A stretch of 64,000 bases of DNA from contig NZ_STGM01000003.1 of NCBI RefSeq assembly GCF_004854025.1, positions 434,001 to 498,000 on the forward strand. Reading direction: 5' to 3'. Below the pieces are notes generated by a model. The model was given only the letters and a program-made list of their open reading frames with translations, made no database searches and was not told where the DNA came from. The stretch is from Microbacterium hydrothermale. GTDB lineage: Bacteria; Actinomycetota; Actinomycetes; Actinomycetales; Microbacteriaceae. The position numbers were made by a program, and so were the translations under genes. Positions 8,438 to 17,469 of this stretch are shown piece after piece (the stretch's first letter is position 1; each line of letters starts with the position of its first letter).

Positions 8438-9112
8438 ATGTCCCCCGAGCTCGTCGCCTCCCGCAGCGCCGACCTCGACGCCCGGATCGTCGCCGACTCG
8501 CGCGATCGCGTCGCCTGGATCCGCGCGCGCAGTCGCGGAATCACCGCCACCGACGTCGCGACCCTCACCAGTGCGAACGCCATCGCGCGGGCAGCGGATG
8601 CCAAGCTCATGGGCTCGAACTTCTCGGGCAACGCCTTCACGGCGCACGGCCGTCGACGCGAGCCCGAGATCGCCGCCTGGGTCGCGGCGACGCACGGCAT
8701 CCGCCCCTCGTCGGCCCTGTATCACGCGGTCGTCGAGAAGAGGCACCTCGCGACACCCGACGGTGTCGTCGTCGACAGCGAGGGCCGGGTGATCCTCGCC
8801 GAGATCAAGACCACCAACAAGGCGTGGCAGTCCATCCCGAAGACCTACATGCGGCAGATCTGGTGGCAGCAGCACGTCCTGGGCGCCGAGCGGACCCTGG
8901 TCGCCTGGGAGCAGCACGACGGCTTCGTCCCCCTGCACGACGAACCGCGCTGCCAGTGGGTCGAGCGCGACGAGCGCGAGATCTCGAAGCTGGTCGGCCT
9001 GGCGACCTCCCTCATCGACGAGCTGTACCGCCGCACGATGCAGGCGCGTCAGCCCGCCCCCGCCCGACCGGAACCCACGGAGAGGTACCGCGCCCTCGCG
9101 CTCCTCGATTAA
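8438..9112 (+). CDS. YqaJ-type exonuclease/recombinase family protein
   Basis: This 224-aa protein has the YqaJ/lambda-exonuclease PD-(D/E)XK core. GSNFSGNAFTAHGRRREPEIA is followed by ATPDGVVVD, where the Asp is the first acid, and by ILAEIKTT (E-x-K), around residues 105-125. It also has an aromatic W-x(n)-QIWWQQHVLGAE block. These enzymes are 5'-3' nucleases that prepare ends for strand annealing. Phage copies pair with a RecT/Beta annealase, but none is present here and no phage gene flanks it, so it appears to be a chromosomal homologue of unknown role. The ATG at 8438 lies 7 nt after a TAGGGT -10 box, so the mRNA is probably leaderless. Confidence 0.8.
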   Translation: MSPELVASRSADLDARIVADSRDRVAWIRARSRGITATDVATLTSANAIARAADAKLMGSNFSGNAFTAHGRRREPEIAAWVAATHGIRPSSALYHAVVEKRHLATPDGVVVDSEGRVILAEIKTTNKAWQSIPKTYMRQIWWQQHVLGAERTLVAWEQHDGFVPLHDEPRCQWVERDEREISKLVGLATSLIDELYRRTMQARQPAPARPEPTERYRALALLD

Positions 9113-9114
9113 TA

Positions 9115-9159
9115 GTTGACGGAAGTCAAGCATCAGGCGTATCGTTGACATCAGTCAAC
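9115..9159. promoter_or_regulatory. MarR operator pair overlapping the exporter promoter
   Basis: Two copies of TTGAC-N4-GTCAA lie at 9115-9130 and 9144-9159, 29 bp centre to centre. The second is a perfect GTTGACATCAGTCAAC palindrome. The first contains a TTGACG -35 (9116-9121). A TATCGT -10 (9140-9145) falls 18 nt later and touches the second site, so bound regulator would cover both promoter elements of the exporter gene. Confidence 0.75.
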
Positions 9160-9211
9160 TAATCGCGCCATCGTCGTCGCGGCATCCGTCCCCCTTTCCG
9201 TGGAGCTCCGC

Positions 9212-10906
9212 ATGACAGCCCTCTCTTCGGACGCGCCCGCCCAACGGCGCGTCCTGCCGGCCCTGATCGGCCTGCTGCTCGGCACCTTCGTGTCGATGCT
9301 CGCCTCGACCGTCGTCTCGACGTCGCTGCCCGTCATCGTGCACGACCTGTCGGGCGACCAGAACGCCTACACCTGGGTCATCACCGCGACCCTGCTCACC
9401 ACCGCGATCTCGACCCCCATCTGGGGCAAGCTCGCCGACCTGTTCAACCGCAAGGTGCTCATCCAGGTCGCGATCGCGGTCTTCGTGCTCGCCACCGCCG
9501 CCGCCGGCTTCTCGCAGAACACCGACATGCTGATCGCCTTCCGCGCGGTGCAGGGTCTCGGCGCCGGCGGACTCGCCGCCCTCAGCCAGGTGATCATGGC
9601 CGACATCATCAGCCCGCGCGAACGCGGCCGGTACATGGGCCTGTTCGGTGCCGTGATGGCGGTCGCCACCGTCGGCGGCCCGCTGCTCGGCGGTGTCATC
9701 ACCGACGCGTTCGGGTGGCGCTGGAACTTCTTCGTCGCGCTCCCCTTCGCCGTCGCAGCCCTGCTCATCCAGCAGCGCACGCTGCACCTCCCCGTCCGCG
9801 CGAAGCGCGCGGTCAAGATCGACTACCTCGGCATCGTGCTGCTGTCGGCCGCCGTGTCGCTGCTGCTCATCTGGGTCACCAACGCCGGCAGCACCTTCGA
9901 GTGGGCCAGCACCGAGACGCTGCTGATGGTCGGCGGTGCCGTGATCGCCGCAATCCTCTTCGTGATCGTCGAGCTGCGCTCGTCCGAGCCGCTCGTGCCG
10001 CTCACCCTCTTCCGCGACGCCACCTTCACCCTCGCCACGATCGCCTCGATCGCGACGGGCCTGGCGATGTTCGGCACCTCGGTGTTCCTGAGCCAGTACA
10101 TGCAGATGGCCCGCGGCGCCACGCCCACCGAGGCCGGGATCATGACCATCCCGATGATCGGCGGCCTGCTGGTGTCGTCGATCGTCGTCGGCGCGCTGAT
10201 CTCGCGCTTCGGTCGGTGGAAGCCGTTCCTCATCGCCGGCGGCATCCTGCTCATCGCCGGATCGTTCCTGCTGTCGACCATCCACTACGACACGAACTTC
10301 GCTCTCGTCTCGGTCTACATGGCGCTGCTGGGCGCCGGCGTCGGCATGACGATGCAAAACCTCGTCCTGGTCGTGCAGAACACCGCGAATCCCGCCCAGA
10401 TGGGCGCGGCGAGCTCGGGAGTGACCTTCTTCCGCAGCCTCGGCGGCACCATCGGCGTCTCGGTCATGGGCGCGGCGCTGGCGAGCATGGCGACGAGCCT
10501 GTTCACCGACCGGGCCGACGACCTCAAGACCGCGATCATGGGGCTCGGCGAGAAGGGCGCCGCCGTCGCCCAGTCGCTGCAGTCCGGCGCCATCCCGCAG
10601 GTGTCGACGCTGCCCGAGAGCGTGCGCGTGATCGTCGAGGACATCTACGCCCAGTCGATCGCGCACTCCTTCCTCATCGCGGTGCCCGTCGCCGTGGTCA
10701 GCCTGATCGCGATCCTGTTCCTGCCCAACCGCCCGCTGACGCGCATGACGACCTCCGAGCGGGTCGCCGCGAGCGAGGCCGATCTCGCCACCGTGTCGGT
10801 GCCCGAGGGCATGGCCACCCTGGCCGCGACCGGAACCGTGCCGACCCAGGATGCCGCGTCCTCGCGCCGCGCACGCCGAGACGCCGGGATGGGAGAAGAT
10901 GTCTGA
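9212..10906 (+). CDS. DHA2-family MFS drug exporter (14-TM)
   Basis: This 564-aa membrane protein has about 14 hydrophobic segments and an extended hydrophilic tail. Family markers are the motif-A-like WGKLADLFNRK after TM2, the antiporter motif QGLGAGGLAALSQVIMADIISPRERGRYMG, and WRWNFFVALPFAVAA. It most likely exports toxic compounds in exchange for protons. The ATG at 9212 follows GGAG with a 6-nt spacer; an upstream GTG at 9200 lacks a ribosome site. It overlaps the start of a MarR-type gene, and the MarR-style operators lie upstream, so the pair looks like an inducible efflux unit. The substrate is unknown. Confidence 0.9.
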   Translation: MTALSSDAPAQRRVLPALIGLLLGTFVSMLASTVVSTSLPVIVHDLSGDQNAYTWVITATLLTTAISTPIWGKLADLFNRKVLIQVAIAVFVLATAAAGFSQNTDMLIAFRAVQGLGAGGLAALSQVIMADIISPRERGRYMGLFGAVMAVATVGGPLLGGVITDAFGWRWNFFVALPFAVAALLIQQRTLHLPVRAKRAVKIDYLGIVLLSAAVSLLLIWVTNAGSTFEWASTETLLMVGGAVIAAILFVIVELRSSEPLVPLTLFRDATFTLATIASIATGLAMFGTSVFLSQYMQMARGATPTEAGIMTIPMIGGLLVSSIVVGALISRFGRWKPFLIAGGILLIAGSFLLSTIHYDTNFALVSVYMALLGAGVGMTMQNLVLVVQNTANPAQMGAASSGVTFFRSLGGTIGVSVMGAALASMATSLFTDRADDLKTAIMGLGEKGAAVAQSLQSGAIPQVSTLPESVRVIVEDIYAQSIAHSFLIAVPVAVVSLIAILFLPNRPLTRMTTSERVAASEADLATVSVPEGMATLAATGTVPTQDAASSRRARRDAGMGEDV

Positions 10907-11372
10907 CGTGATGAGCGATGTGGACGATGACCGCCGTGAGGCCGTGCAGGCCCTGGAGTCGTCGTTCTCGGAACTCATGACCGTGTTCCGCCGCTTCGTC
11001 TCCGAGGCGGCGGAACGGGTCAGTCCCGGAATGCTCCCGGCCACGTTCAAGGCGCTCTCCGTGGTCAGCCGCTTCGGACCGCTCACCCTGTCGGGCTTGG
11101 CCGAGCGCCTCGCCGCCGACAAGGGGTTCCTCAGCCGGTCGATCACCGAGCTCGAAGACCTGGGGCTCGTGACCCGCACGCCCGACCCGAACGACCGCCG
11201 CTCCCGGCTCATCGCGGTCACCGAACTCGGGCACAGCCGTCTGGCCGATGCCCGCGCTCCGCACGAGAGCCGACTGTTCGACGCGATCGCGGACTGGTCG
11301 ATCGACGACATCCGTCACCTGTCGACGCTGCTCCACGCCCTCGCGGTCGGAGAGGTCCCCGCGCGCGACTGA
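10899..11372 (+). CDS. MarR family transcriptional regulator
   Basis: This protein of about 157 aa has a winged-helix core: FGPLTLSGLAERLAADKGFLSRSITELEDLGLVTRTPDPNDRRSRLIAVTELG. The DRRS wing is diagnostic for MarR proteins. The start is uncertain. ATG 10899 overlaps the exporter stop by 8 nt and has a close GGAG, while ATG 10911 gives 153 aa. It is translationally coupled to the exporter and probably binds the twin palindromes at 9115-9159, repressing the operon until a ligand binds. Confidence 0.9.
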   Translation: MSDVMSDVDDDRREAVQALESSFSELMTVFRRFVSEAAERVSPGMLPATFKALSVVSRFGPLTLSGLAERLAADKGFLSRSITELEDLGLVTRTPDPNDRRSRLIAVTELGHSRLADARAPHESRLFDAIADWSIDDIRHLSTLLHALAVGEVPARD

Positions 11373-11652
11373 GCGCCCGGCCGGTCGGGCCTCGCAGTCG
11401 TCACGGTTCCGCGCCACGCGACCCGCCGAGCGCGGAAACGATCGCCGCGGGCCCGTCTTGCCGAGCGCACCGGTCCTGCCCCGCGCCCCGTCCCGCCGCC
11501 GCGAACGCCCGGGTTCCCGCCCCGCCCGACGGGCGCCCGCGGCTTCGCGACACGGTGACCGAGGTGTAACACCGGCGAGACAATGGCGCGCTTGACTGTG
11601 GAGACCGCGGCGGAGCCGCCGCGGACACGCCGCACGCGAGAGAGAGCGCCCG

Positions 11653-12672
11653 ATGAGATTCCGATCGACGCGTCCCGAGGCCGCCTTCCAGCCCGCCCCC
11701 GCGGTGCCCGAGACGATGGATGCCGTCGTCCTCGACGAACCGGGATCGGCCCAGGCGCTGCGCGTGGATCGCGTGGCGGTCCCGACCCCCGTCCTCAGCG
11801 AGGTGCTCGTGCGCGTGGTGGCCGCGGGGGTGAACCCGATCGACGCGAAGACCCGCGCGGGGCGCGGGATGTCGTCGGCGATCGAGGCGTGGCCCGCCGT
11901 GCTCGGGCTCGACGTCAGCGGCGTGGTCGTGCGCGCCCCGTTCGACGCCCATCCGTTCCCGGTCGGAACCGAGGTCTACGGCATGGTCGCGGTTCCGCGC
12001 ACGCCCGGCGCCTACGCCGAGTACGCCGTCGTCCCCACGCTCTCACTCGCCCGCAAGCCGGTCTCGCTCTCGCACGTCGAGGCCGCCGGCGTGCCGGTCG
12101 CCGCCCTCACCGCGTGGGGGCTGGTGGTCGAGACCGCTCTCGCCCACCAGGGGCAGCGCATCCTCATCCACGCCGGCAGCGGCGGCGTCGGACACTTCGC
12201 CGTGCAGTTCGCGGCCTACTTCGGGGCGCACGTGATCGCGACCGGCTCGCCCCGCAACCTCGACTGGCTGCGCGAACTGGGGGCGGCCGAGGTCGTCGAC
12301 TACACCACCACGCGCTTCGAAGACGTCGTCGACACCGTCGACGTGGTCATCGACCTGATCGGCAACGTCTCCGACGACACCGGGACCCGGTCGCTCGACG
12401 TGCTGCGCCCCGGCGGTCTGCTCATCGAGGTTCCGACCGGCGCCTGGCCGGGTTTCCGGGAGGCGGCGGCGGCGCGCGGCATCCGCTCGACCGACTACAA
12501 GACGATCCCCGACGGCGGCGCCCTCTCGACGATCGGACGCCTGCTCGATTCCGGTGCCGTCCGCGTCTACATCGAGCGCGTGTTCGGTCTCGACGAGGCG
12601 CCCGAGGCGCACGCGGCGATCGAGCGCGGACACACCCGGGGCAAGGTCGTGCTGCGGGTCAGCGACGACTGA
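11653..12672 (+). CDS. zinc-independent quinone oxidoreductase / MDR-type NADP oxidoreductase
   Basis: This 339-aa protein has the medium-chain reductase layout. The GroES-like N-terminal part contains VNPIDAKTRAGRG and LGLDVSGVV. The Rossmann part carries HAGSGGVGHFAVQFAAYFGA, where the GSGGVG binds NADP. The zinc-ligand Cys cluster of alcohol dehydrogenases is absent, so quinone or enone reduction is more likely than alcohol oxidation. An internal ATG at 11716 (MDAVVLDEPG) is an equally plausible start. The 280-bp gap upstream (11373-11652) is GC-rich and holds only a short GGTGTAACACC palindrome near 11567. Confidence 0.85.
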   Translation: MRFRSTRPEAAFQPAPAVPETMDAVVLDEPGSAQALRVDRVAVPTPVLSEVLVRVVAAGVNPIDAKTRAGRGMSSAIEAWPAVLGLDVSGVVVRAPFDAHPFPVGTEVYGMVAVPRTPGAYAEYAVVPTLSLARKPVSLSHVEAAGVPVAALTAWGLVVETALAHQGQRILIHAGSGGVGHFAVQFAAYFGAHVIATGSPRNLDWLRELGAAEVVDYTTTRFEDVVDTVDVVIDLIGNVSDDTGTRSLDVLRPGGLLIEVPTGAWPGFREAAAARGIRSTDYKTIPDGGALSTIGRLLDSGAVRVYIERVFGLDEAPEAHAAIERGHTRGKVVLRVSDD

Positions 12673-12711
12673 TCCGGGCGCCACGGGCGGGAGCCGGGTC
12701 GGGCCGCACCC

Positions 12712-13599
12712 TCAGGATCCCGCCAGCCGGCGTCGTCCCTCGGCCACCACCTCGTCGGCGACGAGGTCGAGCAGCGGAGAGGTGAGGTTCCACTGCTGCC
12801 AGTACAGCGGCACGTCCACCGCGTCGTCGGCGAGGCGCACGAGGGTCCCCGCGGCGAGCCCCTCCGCCGACTGGAACCCGGGGAGAAGTCCCCAGCCCAG
12901 CCCGAGCTCGATCGCGGTGGCGAAATCCTGCGACGCCGGAACCCGATGCCGGGGCGGATCTTCCGCCGCCACGCCTCGACGCGAGAGCCACTGCGTCTGC
13001 AGGTCGTCGCGCCGGTCGAAGTCGACCAGCGGCGCCCGGGCGAGCGCCGCGGCATCCGCTCCCCCGGCGAACCAGCGGGCGGCGAACGCCGTCGTGGCCA
13101 CGGGCTCGTAGCGCAGGATGCCGAGGGGTCGCACGCGGCATCCCGCAACCGGTGCCGCGCGCGAGGTGACCGCCGCCATCACCGTGCCCGACTCGAGCAG
13201 GCCCGCGGTGAAGTCCTGATCGTCGCGGTGCAGGTCGAACACGACCGCGTGCCGCGCCGCGACCCGCGCGAGCGGGGGGAGGAACCACGTGGCGAGCGAG
13301 TCCGCGTTGACGGCGAGCGGGAGGGACGCGGTGGTCCCCTCCTCCGCGCCGATCGCCGTCAGGGCGTCGTGTTCGAGCAGGGCGAGCTGACGAGCGAGCC
13401 GCACGATCGCGTCGCCCGCCTCGGTCGTGCGCACGGGCTTGGACCGCACGAGCACTACCCGGCCGACCCGGTCCTCGAGGGCACGGAGCCGCTGGCTGAC
13501 CGCCGACGGAGTGATGTGCAGGCGGCGGGCCGCGGCATCCAGGGTCCCCTCCTCGACGACCACGGCGAGCGTGCGGGCGAGATCGAGGGGGATGGACAT
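12712..13599 (-). CDS. lysG: LysR-family regulator of amino-acid export (LysG/ArgP type)
   Basis: This 295-aa LysR protein has an N-terminal winged helix (LARTLAVVVEEGTLDAAARRLHITPSAVSQRLRALEDRVGRVVLVRSKP) and a two-lobed effector domain. The HITPSAVSQRL signature and length match the ArgP/LysG subgroup. It is divergent from a LysE exporter with 69 bp between them, the classic arrangement in which the regulator activates export when basic amino acids accumulate. The intergenic region contains the exporter -10 (TAACGT, 13657-13662), so the activator would bind just left of it. Confidence 0.92.
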   Translation of the reverse strand: MSIPLDLARTLAVVVEEGTLDAAARRLHITPSAVSQRLRALEDRVGRVVLVRSKPVRTTEAGDAIVRLARQLALLEHDALTAIGAEEGTTASLPLAVNADSLATWFLPPLARVAARHAVVFDLHRDDQDFTAGLLESGTVMAAVTSRAAPVAGCRVRPLGILRYEPVATTAFAARWFAGGADAAALARAPLVDFDRRDDLQTQWLSRRGVAAEDPPRHRVPASQDFATAIELGLGWGLLPGFQSAEGLAAGTLVRLADDAVDVPLYWQQWNLTSPLLDLVADEVVAEGRRRLAGS

Positions 13600-13668
13600 G
13601 AAGAAATGCTAATGGTCTTGCAGAATCCTGAGCTGGTCTTGATGTCGGCCGGCCTCTAACGTCGAGGC

Positions 13669-14319
13669 GTGCTCGCCTCTCTTCTCGCCGGTCTCGGTCT
13701 CGGCTTCTCCCTCATCGTCGCGATCGGTGCACAGAACCTCTTCGTGCTGCGCCAGGGAATGCGGCGGGAGCACCTCGTGGCCGTGGTCGCCGTGTGCGCG
13801 GCCTCCGACGCCGTGCTGATCGTCGTCGGCGTCTCGGGGATCGGCCTCGCGCTGCAGGCGATCCCCTGGCTGCTCATGGTGGTGCGGTGGGCGGGAGCGG
13901 CCTTCCTCACGGCTTACGCCCTGCTCGCCGCGCGCCGTGCCCTGCGCCCGAGTGGCGAGACCCTCCGCGTCGACGCCGCGACCTCCACCCCGGTTCCGGA
14001 TGCCGCCGGCACGGCCGTGCGCACGCGCACCACCCTCGCCGCCACCGTGGCGACGTGCCTCGCCCTTACCTGGCTCAACCCGCACGTGTACCTCGACACC
14101 GTGTTCCTGCTCGGATCCGTGGCGTCGACGCACGGGGAGGGGCGCTGGGCGTTCGCGCTCGGCGCGTGCCTCGCGAGCCTCGTGTGGTTCACCGCGCTCG
14201 GTTTCGGCGCGCGCTCCCTCGGACGTCGGCTCGACACGCCCCGGGCGTGGCGCATCCTCGACGCGCTGATCGCCGTGGTGATGCTCGCGATCGCGGTCTC
14301 GCTGGTGCTTCCGCACTGA
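13669..14319 (+). CDS. lysE: LysE/ArgO family amino-acid exporter
   Basis: This 216-aa protein has five or six hydrophobic helices. It begins LLAGLGLGFSLIVAIGAQNLFVLRQGMRREH, the conserved LysE N-terminus, and has TWLNPHVYLDTVFLLGS in the middle, which is the family's second conserved block. It exports lysine and/or arginine by proton exchange. A GTG start lies 6 nt after a TAACGT -10 box, pointing to a leaderless mRNA. Expression is probably activated by the divergent LysR regulator. Confidence 0.93.
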   Translation: MLASLLAGLGLGFSLIVAIGAQNLFVLRQGMRREHLVAVVAVCAASDAVLIVVGVSGIGLALQAIPWLLMVVRWAGAAFLTAYALLAARRALRPSGETLRVDAATSTPVPDAAGTAVRTRTTLAATVATCLALTWLNPHVYLDTVFLLGSVASTHGEGRWAFALGACLASLVWFTALGFGARSLGRRLDTPRAWRILDALIAVVMLAIAVSLVLPH

Positions 14320-14344
14320 GCGTGCGGTGCCGCACCATGCCGCA

Positions 14345-14425
14345 CCGTGCCACGCCGATCGGCACGGGAGGCGGGTCTGGCCGCGCGCTGAGCCTCCTGC
14401 GCCGTGCCGCGCCGATCGGCACGGG
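14345..14425. repeat. two copies of a 24-bp hairpin-forming repeat
   Basis: Units at 14345-14368 and 14402-14425 differ at one base. Each has CCGTGCC and GGCACGG arms around a GCCGATC core, giving a 7-bp stem. They follow the lysE stop and precede acyP, and could act as a tandem weak terminator. No T-run follows. Confidence 0.6.
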
Positions 14426-14484
14426 ACGCGGCTCCCTCCGGCGCGCGAGTGCGCCGCCCCCTCATCCCCGACGACAATGGACGC

Positions 14485-14766
14485 ATGCGAACCGTCACCA
14501 TCACCGTGACCGGCCGGGTGCAGGGCGTCGGCTTCCGTTACGCCCTGCGCGCGGAGGCGCAGCGCCTCGGGACGCGGGGCTGGGTGCGCAACCGCCGAGA
14601 CGGCGCGGTGGAGGCCTTCGTCGCGGGCGACCCCGACGCCGTCGAGGCCGTCATCGCCTGGGCGCACGACGGGCCCCCGTCCGCCCGGGTGGACGATGTC
14701 GACGTGCTCGAATCGAACGTCGCCGACGGCATCCCCACCGGCTTCGACATCCGCGAGACCGTCTAG
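14485..14766 (+). CDS. acyP: acylphosphatase
   Basis: This 93-aa protein is the normal size for the enzyme. GRVQGVGFRYALRAEAQRLG contains the phosphate-binding loop with the essential Arg, and GWVRNRRDGAVEAFVAG supplies the conserved catalytic Asn. It hydrolyses carboxyl-phosphate bonds such as acetyl phosphate or carbamoyl phosphate. The ATG at 14485 is 6 nt after a GACAAT -10 box, so it is probably leaderless. Its TAG stop overlaps the TAG stop of the convergent gene within a CTAG tetramer (14763-14766). Confidence 0.95.
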   Translation: MRTVTITVTGRVQGVGFRYALRAEAQRLGTRGWVRNRRDGAVEAFVAGDPDAVEAVIAWAHDGPPSARVDDVDVLESNVADGIPTGFDIRETV

Positions 14767-15803
14767 ACCGGCAGTCCCGCCCGCAGCTCGTCGAGCACCT
14801 CGCGGGCGTCGTCGAAACGACTGAGGCCGGCGGACTGCCCCGCCCACAGCGACACCAGGTCGGCGTCTCCCGCGGCCGTCGCGGCCGCGCGGAAGACGCC
14901 CGTGAGCCAGTTCTGCGCCGGGAACGGCGCGATCCTCCCCGCCTCGAGCTCGCGCATGGCCCGGTTCGGGATGCCGCGAGCGAGCCGTCCGCTCATGGCA
15001 CGGGTGAGGCGCGTGTCGGTGTCGGCCGCCCCGGCGATCGCCGCGCGATGCCCGGGCGTGGCCGCCGACTGACGCGTCCGCAAGAACGCCGTGCCGACCT
15101 GCACGCCCTCCGCGCCGAGCGCGAACGCCGCCGCGACGCCGCGGCGATCGGCGATGCCGCCGGCCGCGATGACCGGAGCCGACACGGCATCGACCACCTG
15201 GGGGACGAGGGCGAACGTGCCCACCAGCGAGTCGGCCGGCTCACGGAGGAACGAGACGCGGTGGCCGCCTGCCTCCGAGCCCGTCGCCACGATCGCATCG
15301 ACGCCCGCCTCATCCAGCGCCCGCGCCTCGGCCACGGACGTGGCCGTGCCGATCACGGCGATCCCCCGCTCACGGGCGCGCGCGAGCAGCGCGGCGTCCG
15401 GGACGCCGAAGACCACGCTGAGCACATCGGGACGGGCCTCGAGCACGGCGTCGATCTGCGCCTCGACCGGGGGCACGAAGCTCTCCGGCGCGGCGGGCAC
15501 GGATGCCCCCGCCGCCTCGAACAGCGGACGCGCGGCATCCGCGTACGGTTCCAGGTCGATGTCGTCGGGGGTGATCTCGTCTCCGCGCGGCATCCACAGG
15601 TTCACCGCGACGGGTCGCGGCGTCGCCGCGCGCAGGGCGGCGACGGTTTCGGCGATGCGCGCGGGGGCGTAACCGTAGAGCCCGAACGAGCCCAGGCCTC
15701 CCCCGTCGCTCACCGCCGCCGTCAGCGCGATCGATGACAGGCCGCCGAAGGGACCGAGGACGATCGGCAGCTCGATACCCAGGAGAGGCGTCAGGCGGTT
15801 CAT
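14763..15803 (-). CDS. nitronate monooxygenase family protein
   Basis: This 346-aa TIM-barrel flavoprotein begins PLLGIELPIVLGPFGGLSSIALTAAVSDGGGLGSFG, the FMN-binding start of the family. GVDAIVATGSEAGGHR carries the catalytic His, and PVIAAGGIADRRGVAAAFALGAEGVQVGTAFL is the phosphate-binding end of the barrel. The family oxidises nitronates such as propionate-3-nitronate. Some members are enoyl reductases, so the exact substrate is not fixed. It converges on acyP with overlapping stop codons and no space for a separate terminator. Confidence 0.88.
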   Translation of the reverse strand: MNRLTPLLGIELPIVLGPFGGLSSIALTAAVSDGGGLGSFGLYGYAPARIAETVAALRAATPRPVAVNLWMPRGDEITPDDIDLEPYADAARPLFEAAGASVPAAPESFVPPVEAQIDAVLEARPDVLSVVFGVPDAALLARARERGIAVIGTATSVAEARALDEAGVDAIVATGSEAGGHRVSFLREPADSLVGTFALVPQVVDAVSAPVIAAGGIADRRGVAAAFALGAEGVQVGTAFLRTRQSAATPGHRAAIAGAADTDTRLTRAMSGRLARGIPNRAMRELEAGRIAPFPAQNWLTGVFRAAATAAGDADLVSLWAGQSAGLSRFDDAREVLDELRAGLPV

Positions 15804-15897
15804 CGTCCCAGGGTGCCACGGTCGGCCACCGGGTCGCTCTGCGGGTCCCCCGGCGGGTCCGCGCGCTTCGCGGAACGATCCGACGGATGCCGCCGAC

Positions 15898-16683
15898 TCA
15901 GGCCGGGTCGGGCCCGTCGAGCGGGCGCAGCAGACGGTCGAGGAAGCGACGCGTGCGCTCCTTCTCGGGACGCGTGAAGAGGGTCTCGGGAGCCCCGCGC
16001 TCGACGATGACGCCCTCGTCGAAGAACAGCACCTCGTCGGCGACCTCTCGCGCGAAGCCGAGCTCGTGCGTGACGATGACCATCGTCCAGCCCTCGTTCG
16101 CGAGCTCGCGCAGCACCTTCAGCACCTCGCCGACCAGCTCGGGGTCGAGAGCGCTGGTCGGCTCGTCGAAGAGCAGAAGGTCGGGCTCCAGGGCGAGGGC
16201 GCGCACGATCCCGACGCGCTGCTGCTGGCCGCCCGATAGCTCCGACGGGTAGGCGTCGCGCTTCTCGGCGAGGCCGACCCGCGCGAGAAGACGCTCGGCC
16301 GTGGCGATCGCCTCGGCTCGGGGGACGCCGTGCGCCTGCACCGGGCCCTCGATGACGTTCTGGATCACGGTCAGGTGGGGGAAGAGGTTGTGGTGCTGGA
16401 AGACCATCGCCGAACGGTCGCGCAGCGCCGCCCGGTCGGTCTTGGCGACCTTGCCCGCGAAGTCGACGCGCGGACCGTCGGCGAACGCGACGACACCGGC
16501 ATCCGGTGTCTCGAGACCGTTGAGGCAGCGCAGCACCGTCGTCTTGCCCGACCCGGACGGCCCGATCAGCACCAGGACGTCGCCGCGGCGCACCTCGAGA
16601 TCGACGCCGTCGAGGACGCGGTTCGTCCCGAAGCTCTTCTGCAGCCCCGTGACCTGCAGCAGGGGGGTCTCAGTGGGCGACAT
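15898..16683 (-). CDS. polar amino-acid ABC transporter ATP-binding protein
   Basis: This 261-aa ATPase has Walker [10 protein letters not shown]-loop [11 protein letters not shown], signature LSGGQQQR, Walker [15 protein letters not shown] and the H-loop His in VTHELGFA. The sequence [35 protein letters not shown] is typical of GlnQ/TcyC-like importers of polar amino acids or cystine. The ATG at 16683 lies inside the permease end (14-nt overlap), so translation is coupled. The last 20 or so residues are a short unconserved tail. It energises the permease and binding protein encoded directly upstream in the same direction. Confidence 0.94.
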   Translation of the reverse strand: MSPTETPLLQVTGLQKSFGTNRVLDGVDLEVRRGDVLVLIGPSGSGKTTVLRCLNGLETPDAGVVAFADGPRVDFAGKVAKTDRAALRDRSAMVFQHHNLFPHLTVIQNVIEGPVQAHGVPRAEAIATAERLLARVGLAEKRDAYPSELSGGQQQRVGIVRALALEPDLLLFDEPTSALDPELVGEVLKVLRELANEGWTMVIVTHELGFAREVADEVLFFDEGVIVERGAPETLFTRPEKERTRRFLDRLLRPLDGPDPA

Positions 16684-17335
16684 GACGGTCCAACCTCTTC
16701 TCGAGGGCGTTCTGCCCGAACGACAGCACGAGGCAGAAGAGCCAGTAGATGAGCGCCGCCTCGAGGTAGACGGCCATGAATTCGTACGAGAACGCCGCGA
16801 TGTTCTGCGCCTGGCGGAACAGCTCGGAGACGAGGATGAGGGATGCAAGCGAGCTGTCCTTCACGAGCGAGATGAACGTGTTCGACAGCGGCGGCACCGA
16901 CACCCGGGCGGCCTGCGGGAGGATGATGCGCGTCAGCGTCTTGCGCGGCGAGAGCCCGACGGTGTGGGCGGCCTCCCACTGCCCGCGCGGGACGGAGAGG
17001 ATCGCGGCGCGGATGACCTCGGCGGCGTATCCCCCGACGTTCAGCGAGAAGGCGATCACGGCCGCGGGGAACGGGTCGATCACGACGCCGACGGCGGGCA
17101 GCCCGTAGAAGATCACGAACAGCTGCACCAGCAGCGGCGTGCCGCGGATGATCGAGATGTAGAAGCGCGCGAAGCCCGACAGCACGACATTCGGCGACAG
17201 GCGCAGCAGAGCCATGAGCAGCGCGATCACGAGACCGATCGCGAACGAGGCCAACGACAGCGGGATGGTGCCCGTGATCCCGGCCAGCAACATCGGCCAG
17301 AACGAGTCGAGCAACAGCGTCCACAGGTCGTTCAT
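16670..17335 (-). CDS. polar amino-acid ABC transporter permease
   Basis: This 221-aa permease has about five membrane helices. It carries the HisM-type features: [70 protein letters not shown] (the EAA loop that contacts the ATPase), and [17 protein letters not shown]. The pattern resembles cystine/glutamine permeases (TcyB, GlnP). It forms a homodimeric channel with the ATPase that overlaps its 3' end. A strong hairpin (17404-17451) separates it from the binding-protein gene and probably sets a lower level for the membrane parts. Confidence 0.94.
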   Translation of the reverse strand: MNDLWTLLLDSFWPMLLAGITGTIPLSLASFAIGLVIALLMALLRLSPNVVLSGFARFYISIIRGTPLLVQLFVIFYGLPAVGVVIDPFPAAVIAFSLNVGGYAAEVIRAAILSVPRGQWEAAHTVGLSPRKTLTRIILPQAARVSVPPLSNTFISLVKDSSLASLILVSELFRQAQNIAAFSYEFMAVYLEAALIYWLFCLVLSFGQNALEKRLDRHVAH

Positions 17336-17403
17336 GGGCCTCCTTTCCTTCGCGGACCTCCGCCCGCACGATCGACGCGGAGCGCGAAAGGCTCCCGCTC
17401 ACG

Positions 17404-17451
17404 CGCGGATCGTCCGCCCCCACGCTAGAGGTGCGGGGCGGACGATCCGCG
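17404..17451 (-). terminator. intercistronic hairpin (partial terminator) after the binding-protein gene
   Basis: A perfect 17-bp stem (17404-17420 with 17435-17451), whose loop can add CAC/GTG pairs, lies between the binding-protein stop and the permease start. No U-run follows. Such hairpins typically stabilise or favour the upstream binding-protein mRNA over the transporter part. Confidence 0.75.
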
Positions 17452-17469
17452 GGGCTTTACAGCGACGTC

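Noticed and set aside
8438..9112. YqaJ-type nuclease as evidence of a prophage
   Set aside because: No annealase, capsid, terminase, portal or lysis gene nearby; flanks are housekeeping and exporter genes. Such chromosomal YqaJ homologues occur alone in actinobacteria.
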